From: Paraburkholderia phytofirmans OLGA172
GTDB lineage: Bacteria; Pseudomonadota; Gammaproteobacteria; Burkholderiales; Burkholderiaceae
Direction: 5' to 3'
Assembly: GCF_001634365.1 (NCBI RefSeq)
Contig: NZ_CP014578.1
Span: forward strand, 930,001-994,000
Length of the DNA: 64,000 nt
Shown here: piece after piece, positions 37,443 through 44,708 of the stretch
Layout of the letters: each line of letters begins with the position of its first letter
Numbering within the stretch: position 1 is the first letter of the stretch
Notes under the pieces: generated by a model
The model's database searches: none
What the model was told of the DNA's origin: nothing
The model's input: the letters and a program-made list of their open reading frames with translations, nothing else
Translations under genes and position numbers: made by a program

Positions 37443-39548
37443 ATGCTGAATCGCAAGTCCAACCCTTCGTCGCCGCGCGGGTCGAGCCGCCTGGTTGCGA
37501 GCCTGTATGCGCTCGTCACCGCGATCTACCGCGGCCGGCCGGTATGGATGGTGTCGTTTTCGACAAGCGAGGCCAATCTGTCGGAAGGGCTGAGAGCCGC
37601 CTGTGCGTCCACCGCCATGCTGGTGCTAGGCAATCTGCTGCACGACCCAGCCTTCGCATGGGCTGCGATCGGCGCTTTCTGGACCTGTCTCGCAGACGCG
37701 GCCGGCTCGAATCGCACACGCTTCGCCTCGATGATGGGCTTTGCGCTTCTGTCGACCGTGTGCGGTGGCGTGACCGCCTTCGCGTCAGGCGAGGGGACGG
37801 TATTCGCTGCGCTCGCCATGCTGGCATTCACGACGTTCGGCGCGTTCGGCAGGATCTGGGGCGCCGCGACATCGCAGGTGACGATTCTCGCGGCGACCGC
37901 TTGTGTCGTGATGGTCGACCGGCCGATGCACGACCTTCGGGGAGGCATGGCGTTTCTCGGCATCTACCTGGCCGGATGCCTGTTTGCCGTCGTGCTGAGC
38001 TTGACCGTCTGGCGCATTCATCCGTTCGGCACGAGCCGCGCTTCGCTGCGTGCGGTGTATGTGCGGCTGGCCGACATCGCATTCGACAGCGCGCGCCTGC
38101 TCGAACAGCGCGCGGCCCCTCGCCAGTGGGCCACGCATGCCGCGAAATTTCGCGCCGATGCGCGGGCAACGCTTGAGCGCTCGCGCCAGGCGCTTGCGAA
38201 CGTGCCTGGCTCAAGAATGGCCGGCCGGGAAACCTACGACAATCTCCTCGCCCTGCTGACCGAAAGTGAGGCGCTCTTTGCGTACCTGATTGCGGTCACC
38301 GGCGCCTGCGAAAAAAACCCGGACGACGCACGCCGCGCCAGACGTACGGTTCGACTGCTGACCGGGATGGGCGAGGTCCTGCGCAGAATCGGCGCGGCCA
38401 CCAACGAAGCGCAATGGAACCGTCTCGCCGACCTGCAACGCCGTTTGCGGCGCCTCGCGACGCGGCTCGAATCCGCGCTGATGGAACCGGTGGCGCTCAA
38501 GTCCGACTTCGAACTGGTCGATTTCGCGCCGGCGTATGCCCAACCGTTGGGGTGGTCGGACCGTGCCGCCAGACTGCTGACGCGGACGTGGTCGACCCTC
38601 AAGGCGAACCTCTCGGGCCAGTCGGTCGGCTTGCGCCACGCCGCTCGCGTGGGCGTGACGACGACGGCGGGCTTTCTGGTCATACGGGCGCTTGGGCTTC
38701 CCTTCGGCTACTGGGCAACCATGGCGACGCTGCTGATTCTGCAGCCGTCCATTGCCGCGACCTGGCCAAGAAGTATCGAGCGCGCTGCCGGAAGCATCGT
38801 CGGGGGCGTGCTGGCGGCGGGCATCGGCTATGCGATTCATTCGCCGCTCGGCATTTCATTGGCGGTCTTTCCGCTGGTGGTGGCCACGATGGCACTGCGT
38901 CCCGTCAGCTACAGCCTCTTCGTTCTGTTCCTGACGCCGACCTTTGTGCTCGTGGCCGACTTCGCGACGCCAGGCGCCAGCGAATTCGCCTACGCGGTGA
39001 CGCGGCTCGGCAACAATGTGCTTGGCTGTGTGTTGGCGTTGCTGGCCACGTTCTATCTATGGCCGACGCGGGAAAGAGTCGACTATCGCGCCTATCTGAG
39101 CGAGGCGGTGCGGGCCAATCTCGCGTATCTGAGGGCGGCACTGGAGTCGCCGGACCGAAGCGAGAAGGAGATGGAACGCTTGCGCCGAGCCGCTGGCCTC
39201 GGCAGCAATAACGCTGAGGAGGCAATCGGCCGCATTCGACTCGAAAAGCTCGAGGACTCGATGGTCGACACGGTGATGCTGACGGTGCTGAGCGTGCTGC
39301 GGAAAATGGCGGGAACCGCGACTCAACTGCGCTTGAGTACAAACCGGCGCTGCATGCACGATGACCTTGGCGCTTGGCTTGCAGCCGCGAGTGCCGACAT
39401 CGAGGCGGCATTGAATCGAACCCTGCGGCCGATCCGGCGCGATCTGCCTGCGCGAGACAGGCTCTCGTCACTGGAGGCGGATGCGGTGGGGGAAATTGCG
39501 CTATTGCATCGACTGCTGACTGAGCGGATGCGGGAGGCCAGGGGGTAG
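37443..39548 (+). CDS. FUSC-family inner-membrane efflux protein (AaeB/YccS-like)
   Basis: 701 aa. The architecture is two repeats: an N-terminal group of about six helices (residues 40-180), a cytoplasmic helical region (about 180-375), a second membrane group (about 395-530, with SVGLRHAARVGVTTTAGFLVIRALGLPFGYWATMATLLILQP) and a C-terminal cytoplasmic helical region. This is the fusaric-acid-resistance/aromatic-acid exporter fold. The usual partner genes (an HlyD-like periplasmic adaptor and a small DUF1656 protein) are absent here, so it may act alone as YccS-type proteins do. It starts at the ATG at 37443. Confidence 0.9.
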   Translation: MLNRKSNPSSPRGSSRLVASLYALVTAIYRGRPVWMVSFSTSEANLSEGLRAACASTAMLVLGNLLHDPAFAWAAIGAFWTCLADAAGSNRTRFASMMGFALLSTVCGGVTAFASGEGTVFAALAMLAFTTFGAFGRIWGAATSQVTILAATACVVMVDRPMHDLRGGMAFLGIYLAGCLFAVVLSLTVWRIHPFGTSRASLRAVYVRLADIAFDSARLLEQRAAPRQWATHAAKFRADARATLERSRQALANVPGSRMAGRETYDNLLALLTESEALFAYLIAVTGACEKNPDDARRARRTVRLLTGMGEVLRRIGAATNEAQWNRLADLQRRLRRLATRLESALMEPVALKSDFELVDFAPAYAQPLGWSDRAARLLTRTWSTLKANLSGQSVGLRHAARVGVTTTAGFLVIRALGLPFGYWATMATLLILQPSIAATWPRSIERAAGSIVGGVLAAGIGYAIHSPLGISLAVFPLVVATMALRPVSYSLFVLFLTPTFVLVADFATPGASEFAYAVTRLGNNVLGCVLALLATFYLWPTRERVDYRAYLSEAVRANLAYLRAALESPDRSEKEMERLRRAAGLGSNNAEEAIGRIRLEKLEDSMVDTVMLTVLSVLRKMAGTATQLRLSTNRRCMHDDLGAWLAAASADIEAALNRTLRPIRRDLPARDRLSSLEADAVGEIALLHRLLTERMREARG

Positions 39549-39879
39549 GCGGAGCGGGCAAGCGTGAATGGTGGGAATGTCGCCGCCTACGGTCATCGCC
39601 GAAACGGGAAGACTTAGACAATAAATCTCCAGACACTGAACCTTGACAGCGCGCAATTGGTGGCGCAGCTGCGCAGGATTGCAGAATGCGCCAGGTCGAA
39701 TCTTGAACTTGAACTGGATCATATCCGGGATATCTGCGACGCGTTCCTTCCGCAGTGCGAGGCTTATGCTGTCGCCGAAGACAAGATCGAACCCTGTACC
39801 TTGGGGCCGTCCACGACGACGCTGCACGAATGGCGACGGCGACTACCTCACCGCTGTCCGCACGCTTCTACGGAATTGG
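39549..39879. other. Region between FUSC gene and T6SS island; coding status unresolved
   Basis: About 330 bp. A plus-strand frame (about 39620-39890) reads VAQLRRIAECARSNLELELDHIRDICDAFLPQ with plausible amphipathic helices. An overlapping minus-strand frame (39501-39827) starts MQRRRGRPQGTGFDLVFGDS. Neither has a clear ribosome binding site or recognised family, and the third-position GC looks similar in both by eye. One may be a gene remnant at the island boundary. Confidence 0.35.
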
Positions 39880-40173
39880 CTAGGTGCGGATGTCCGACCG
39901 CTTCTGTGAAGCGATCAGCAACGGCTTTGGGTCACATTCGCACACGCACCAGTCCCAACTCAACGCCGACTTGCGTCCGTCCGGCCCATGGTCCGGCGGG
40001 CGCTCACCCACGCCAAGAATCCAGCCAGTTGTCTCGCATTCCGGACACCATACGGGATCACCTTCATACGCTACCGCGCGGCCATCCATCATGTCAGCCC
40101 GCGATTTCGGGCAGACCGTTCCCCCCGCCGTGGTCGTATCGCCCGCAAGAATATCGAATCGCTGAGCCATCAT
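39880..40173 (-). CDS. PAAR-domain-like protein, last gene of the T6SS island
   Basis: 97 aa. The sequence RFDILAGDTTTAGGTVCPKSRADMMDGRAVAYEGDPVWCPECETTGWI follows the PAAR pattern seen in Burkholderia T6SS islands: an N-terminal GD-x-TT-x-GG turn, then a C-x2-C metal-binding pair. A second C-x-C sits near the C-terminus (WDWCVCECDP). PAAR proteins cap the VgrG spike tip and help load effectors. It lies at the 3' end of a minus-strand series starting with vgrG, 37 bp after the preceding gene. Confidence 0.78.
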   Translation of the reverse strand: MMAQRFDILAGDTTTAGGTVCPKSRADMMDGRAVAYEGDPVWCPECETTGWILGVGERPPDHGPDGRKSALSWDWCVCECDPKPLLIASQKRSDIRT

Positions 40174-40210
40174 TGTTCTCCTGAGAATATGAAAACGAGA
40201 AGCCCTGACA

Positions 40211-40657
40211 TCAATCCTCCGTCTCCCGTTTGAGGGTCAATGCCACGTCTGTGCATCCTGCGACGACATGGCCGTTCTTGGCTGATACGTGAAGCCCGTC
40301 GAACTCGCAGTCAAGTAGCCGTCCGCTGGCGTCGAGCGAGTAGCACAGCATTCCGCCATTTCGGAATCGCACGACGTGCGATACGGTTTCATAAACCTTG
40401 TTGATTTGGTGTGCTGTCACGTAGGCGATGTCGGCAATCGTGATCGATGATACGGTGCAAATTCTGCCCCGTGGCCGTCCATCCTTGTCGACTGTGAATT
40501 CACTGCCATCCGTTTGCCGGATGGTGATGCCGTTCTCGTCCTGCCGGGCCTCCGTACCATCGGGCATAACGTGGACGCGTGGTGTTTCGTGGGGCTTGAG
40601 AGCGCCGTCCCACTTCAGCGCCACAGTGCGCTTGCGCTTGAAAAACTTCATCACCAT
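40211..40657 (-). CDS. Uncharacterised protein in the T6SS island (148 aa)
   Basis: 148 aa; starts at 40657 or at the ATG two codons later (MKFFKRKRT). No signal peptide or membrane helix is visible. The middle is beta-rich with short polar turns (VHVMPDGTEARQDENGITIRQTDGSEFTVDKDGRPRGR), ending in a charged tail. No domain is recognised. Its place between the lysozyme-inhibitor gene and the PAAR gene, with gaps under 40 bp, ties it to the island. It could be a chaperone/adaptor or a second immunity protein (inference). Confidence 0.75.
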   Translation of the reverse strand: MVMKFFKRKRTVALKWDGALKPHETPRVHVMPDGTEARQDENGITIRQTDGSEFTVDKDGRPRGRICTVSSITIADIAYVTAHQINKVYETVSHVVRFRNGGMLCYSLDASGRLLDCEFDGLHVSAKNGHVVAGCTDVALTLKRETED

Positions 40658-40666
40658 TCCTTGAAA

Positions 40667-41053
40667 TCATGCCTGCGAGCGGTCATCGTCAGGCTCCGAA
40701 TACGGTACGAAATGCCACTGCTGGAACTCGGGATCGAACAAGGCAACTTGTTTGCAGCCCATCGCGTCCCGTGGCAATCGCTCAATTGAGCCGAGGGTAC
40801 GCTCGGCAACCTGATATAGGCGCTGACTATTCCAGTTCAAAACCTCCCTGTGCGTCTCCTGCCACGCGAATAGACCGGCAAGCTCGCGAGTCCGCGAATA
40901 CTCCGCCAGGACAATCGGGTCCACGTCGAACGTCAACGGGCCGCGCACCCAGTGGTGCGTCAACCTGCAAACCCTGCCGAGCCTGCCCGGGGGGCGCAGG
41001 AGAATACTCCCGCCAATCGAAGGCCATCCGATGTGGACTCGCAACGATTTCAT
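40667..41053 (-). CDS. Uncharacterised protein in the T6SS island (128 aa)
   Basis: 128 aa with no signal peptide or clear membrane helix. It is rich in Arg, Trp and aromatic residues (RVHIGWPSIGGSILLRPPGRLGR, FAWQETHREVLNWNSQRLYQVAERTL), ending in an acidic tail (EPDDD). No family is recognised. It starts 24 bp after the lysozyme-inhibitor-like gene and ends 9 bp before the next gene, so it is co-transcribed with the island. Function is unknown. Confidence 0.72.
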   Translation of the reverse strand: MKSLRVHIGWPSIGGSILLRPPGRLGRVCRLTHHWVRGPLTFDVDPIVLAEYSRTRELAGLFAWQETHREVLNWNSQRLYQVAERTLGSIERLPRDAMGCKQVALFDPEFQQWHFVPYSEPDDDRSQA

Positions 41054-41077
41054 GGTTCGCCACCGAATTTAATTTCA

Positions 41078-41926
41078 TCAAGTTCGACTCTGATCGACAA
41101 GGAACTGAAGTCGAAATTTCATCAGGCTCAAGATGCATTTTTTGTCAGAGTTGCATGTATTTCGTTTTTTTATCCATTTGTGCTGATCGTCTGCGATAAT
41201 TTTCTCGTTTTCACCTGCATCCTGCGTCTGATTGAGAAGTCGCATGTATGCGTCACTGATACTTCTATCGAAGCCACTTAGTTCGCGTGAGCTACATATT
41301 TCTCGCTCTGTGTTATTGCTTGCCTTTGCGCAATCGAATGATGCTTTTTCCGGTGCGTCTTTTGTGATTTTGTTTAGCAACAAAACTGTTTCGTCGCGCC
41401 ACCGCAAATACAATCTGTCGTCAGAGGTAAAAGCCATCCATGCCCCCCGTATTGCCAATTTCCCCAGTTCGGGATATGAAACACCTAAGTCCCCTTGCCA
41501 CAAATCTTTTCCGCAACTTAGGCTAAATACTCTAACCGGCTTTTTCGCATCAGTAATTAACCTGTAGTCGCTAACCGGATTTGCATTCTCGTGCGGCGGG
41601 TAATCATATCCGCCGATGCTGCGAAGCATGGCGTCTCGAAACGTAGTGTCAATTGATCTTATTGATGGTTTTTTGCAGTCGTCATAAAAATCATATGTAT
41701 TGTTTTCTACGACTTTATTTTTAAAATTAAATATGCGCCATCTTAGTCTGGGGTCATTCCACGCATATTGCGAAGTCCGACCAGAGGCTGTATTGGTGTG
41801 GACCTCCTGCACTTGCCACTGGCCAATTAACTCTTTCGGCAGTGTCTCCGCGAAAGCGTGCGTTGACCCTGCCGAGGGCATGCACGTCAGGAAAATTAGC
41901 AACCATCGGGACAGGCGATTATTCAT
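41078..41926 (-). CDS. LprI-like lysozyme-inhibitor-domain protein, probable effector immunity protein
   Basis: 282 aa. The signal peptide (residues 1-26, RWLLIFLTCMPSAGSTHAFA) directs it to the periplasm. The C-terminal 85 residues show the LprI/DUF1311 pattern: FDCAKASNNTEREICSSRELSGFDRSISDAYMRLL, then DQHKWIKKRNTC and CILSLMKFRLQFL, with paired cysteines. LprI of Mycobacterium inhibits lysozyme. Here the gene follows the lysozyme-domain effector by 27 bp, so it most likely protects the producer's wall from its own effector (inference). The N-terminal 190 residues are unassigned. Its base composition is clearly AT-richer than the flanking genes. Confidence 0.85.
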   Translation of the reverse strand: MNNRLSRWLLIFLTCMPSAGSTHAFAETLPKELIGQWQVQEVHTNTASGRTSQYAWNDPRLRWRIFNFKNKVVENNTYDFYDDCKKPSIRSIDTTFRDAMLRSIGGYDYPPHENANPVSDYRLITDAKKPVRVFSLSCGKDLWQGDLGVSYPELGKLAIRGAWMAFTSDDRLYLRWRDETVLLLNKITKDAPEKASFDCAKASNNTEREICSSRELSGFDRSISDAYMRLLNQTQDAGENEKIIADDQHKWIKKRNTCNSDKKCILSLMKFRLQFLVDQSRT

Positions 41927-41953
41927 ATAAATTTCGAAAAAATTGTTTGAATA

Positions 41954-44653
41954 TTACTGACGGGGCGGGAGCGGGTCGCCGTGAAATTCGTATCTGCCTG
42001 TGGTGTACAGAGTAACCTCGTCGGCCCGCCTTTTTACAAGTCCATCGAATGCGACGCCGCCCGATGTAGTGTATTTTTTTATGTTATTCATTGCTTGCTC
42101 AATGTTTATGTGATTTATAAAATTTGTTACGCTCGCCCATCCTCCACCCGGGTTGTAGGCGTAACTAACGAGCGCATCGAATTCATGTTTCAGAAGGTCG
42201 ATTTTTATTGCTTTGATGACCATTTTTTCGTAAGCAGGTACGGTTTTCCTGAGCAGATCAACCTGTTTTTCATCGCTAAGATTGACAAGGCCGAGGTTTT
42301 TCTTGCAGAAATCGAGCGCGGCGTGCCCGCTAAGTCCAGCAGCGGCAGAGATTGCGTGTGCTGCCGCATCATTCACGCCAATAGACTTCATATCACTAAC
42401 GATACTCTCGGCCGAACGCGCTTTCATGTCATAACCGGCACCTAAGGTTACCCCGCTGTTACCGCCAGGCCAGTGAAGTCTATTGGTGACCCCAGCAAGT
42501 GCCTCTTGTTTAAATATGAAAAAAATCCCGTCTTCGGAGATTGACTTCGCGCTTCCTGCCGACATGAAATTCGCGGTCAGTGCAATCGGATGAATATGCA
42601 GCACCGTTGCGCTGGCAGGAAAACCTGCAATCTTGCCCTTCACCGCGTTCCACCATTGCAGCTTGCGGATGCGCTGCAATTCGACCAACCAATTGTCCTT
42701 TGCGTTTCGCATCAGCGGCGTAATTGCGTCCCATCGCGACATGTCACCGCCCCATTCGCTTTCGTAGCGCAGGATCACGTGCGATAGCGCCTGCGCGAGC
42801 CATGGTGTGCGCATTGCGGCCTGCATGGCCGTGGCCGTGACCTTGCCAGCAGGATTCTCCTGTTTGGGCTTGCTACCGGCGCCGTAGCCCGGAGGGGGAG
42901 CCAGCTTTGAAATCGTCTGTTCTAGTTTCTGCAACAACGGACTGCCATTGACTGCCGTGATCGATGGCGCGAATTCCTTCTGTTCCTTCCAGTCCGCCAC
43001 ACCGGTGAGGACCAAGTTGCGCCTGAAGGCATCCGCGAGATCGATACCGGTGGCGTCGACCCTCTCAAAGCCAGGCCATGCCCACGGACTTTGCCACTGT
43101 GTACCGGGATGATCCCTTTCGCGGACCCAGCCCGTAGCTGTGTGTCCGTCTGCATTGCCAAACTTCACACGCCACCATTGTGTCTTGCCGTCGTCAACAG
43201 CCTTGTCCCGTGCGCTCAATCCGTCGAGTTGACTGCGCGGATACACCAGCATAAATGCGTTTGCCGGGTCGGCCACCTTTTGCAGGCTAAGCGGGAACTG
43301 GCTCCAGGCTGGTGTTGTGGCCGTTGCGGTTGCGAGCTTCTCGCGCTCAATCCATACAGGTGGCCCCCCGGGCATAAGCAGGGCCGTGGTCGAGTCGTTA
43401 TATCGCGGTTGCACCTTAACCCAGGGACCGCTTGCCGGACTGTCCGGTGTCACATCAGCCCGATACAGGGGATGCCAGTCGCACAACTTGCAATCCGCCG
43501 GAGGGATGTCTTTCACCAGTTTTGCACCCACATTTATCACCAGAAGTGTCCGCTGATCGACGGGTAGGTGCGCCGACCGCGCGCGGCTTTTGTCCAGAAA
43601 CGCGCTGAAACCATCGTCGGCGAATACTTCAAGATGCAAAAGCTGGCGCTTCGGCGCAGGTGGCAGCGGCGTCGCGCGCTCGTAATCGTGATACTCACCG
43701 ATCTGGCCGAGCGACGTTCCGGCTTTGACGAATGCTGGCTTCGGGGGAATCACCACCAGCCCTACCGGGTCCGGTTCCTTGATCCCGTGCAGGTTCGGCT
43801 TGTACAGCCAGCCCCAGTCGTCTTTAGGCGTGACTTTCGCGCTATCGGCTTCACTTTTCCACGGCACATTCTGGTCTTCCCATCCGAAATAGCCGCCATT
43901 GACCGGACTGATCATATGACCCGCGGTGATGGTCTTGATGCGTACCCACTGGCCGCGCGTCTCGCTGATGATGACCTCGCTGCCTTCAGGCAAGAAGCCG
44001 ACCTGTTCGCCCGCCGTGAAGCTTCCGGCCTTCTTACCCGCCTTCGGCTCCGTCCAGACAAGCGCGCCAGCCGCCCCGGTCGTGCCTCCCTCGGGCGGGG
44101 CCATCTGATGATCCCTGTTTTGAACGCGGAACGCGTTAACATCCAGCCACCACCACGGGCGCTTCAGCTTCTCATCGGCCAGATAGTTCGCCCAGTCCGC
44201 CGTGTGCATGTAGAGACTGTAGATATCTTGTGACTCGTCAGCTGGCTGTACGCCCGTGCTGTTGGGCGCGGGTGGCAGCGTCAGCGTATGGCGTACCAGC
44301 ACGAACCCGGTCGAATACATGGCCCACTTGCCGTCCTTGAATTGAAGGTGCGGATAGGCGTCATCGATCTTGTAGGCGACGATATATCCGTCAGCGATGC
44401 AACGCACGCCGTCCTTTGTCTCGAACATACCGACGCTGTTGTTCAGGTGGATACCACCGTGCGGAAACCCATTGACCCCCAGCGGGAAAAAGCCGTCTTC
44501 CATTCCGGCCAGTGCCTGATAGAAGGTCTGCGGGCTGGTCACTTCCTTGTTGTCCCTGTCTGGAAATGGATAGCGCCACGTCAGCGGGGAGGTCTCTGGG
44601 GTTGGCGCGGAGGCCGATGCTGGTTCTGGGTGCGGATGAGCTTGTGGGGGCAT
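41954..44653 (-). CDS. T6SS cargo effector with C-terminal lysozyme (GH24/pesticin-like) domain
   Basis: 899 aa from the ATG at 44653 (MPPQAHPHPEP), 55 bp after the vgrG stop; the longer frame to 44908 overlaps vgrG. The N-terminal region (about 60-160) resembles a lysostaphin/M23 fold (HGGIHLNN, VRCIADGYIVAYK, VLVRHTLTL, IYSLYMHTADW), but the second His of the expected H-x-H is missing, so it is probably non-catalytic. An SH3-like segment follows (about 208-245). Residues about 705-899 are lysozyme-like: KQEALAG (Glu717), GNSGVTLGAGYDM (Thr736, Asp742), FDALVSYAYNPGG, GLVKRRADEVTLYTTG. It should cleave peptidoglycan in target cells. No secretion signal is seen, consistent with VgrG/PAAR delivery. 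Confidence 0.88.
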   Translation of the reverse strand: MPPQAHPHPEPASASAPTPETSPLTWRYPFPDRDNKEVTSPQTFYQALAGMEDGFFPLGVNGFPHGGIHLNNSVGMFETKDGVRCIADGYIVAYKIDDAYPHLQFKDGKWAMYSTGFVLVRHTLTLPPAPNSTGVQPADESQDIYSLYMHTADWANYLADEKLKRPWWWLDVNAFRVQNRDHQMAPPEGGTTGAAGALVWTEPKAGKKAGSFTAGEQVGFLPEGSEVIISETRGQWVRIKTITAGHMISPVNGGYFGWEDQNVPWKSEADSAKVTPKDDWGWLYKPNLHGIKEPDPVGLVVIPPKPAFVKAGTSLGQIGEYHDYERATPLPPAPKRQLLHLEVFADDGFSAFLDKSRARSAHLPVDQRTLLVINVGAKLVKDIPPADCKLCDWHPLYRADVTPDSPASGPWVKVQPRYNDSTTALLMPGGPPVWIEREKLATATATTPAWSQFPLSLQKVADPANAFMLVYPRSQLDGLSARDKAVDDGKTQWWRVKFGNADGHTATGWVRERDHPGTQWQSPWAWPGFERVDATGIDLADAFRRNLVLTGVADWKEQKEFAPSITAVNGSPLLQKLEQTISKLAPPPGYGAGSKPKQENPAGKVTATAMQAAMRTPWLAQALSHVILRYESEWGGDMSRWDAITPLMRNAKDNWLVELQRIRKLQWWNAVKGKIAGFPASATVLHIHPIALTANFMSAGSAKSISEDGIFFIFKQEALAGVTNRLHWPGGNSGVTLGAGYDMKARSAESIVSDMKSIGVNDAAAHAISAAAGLSGHAALDFCKKNLGLVNLSDEKQVDLLRKTVPAYEKMVIKAIKIDLLKHEFDALVSYAYNPGGGWASVTNFINHINIEQAMNNIKKYTTSGGVAFDGLVKRRADEVTLYTTGRYEFHGDPLPPRQ

Positions 44654-44708
44654 GCTTGTCAGGTGTGGTAGTGGTAATGGTCGGTAAGTCGGGTTCGACG
44701 CAACGCCG

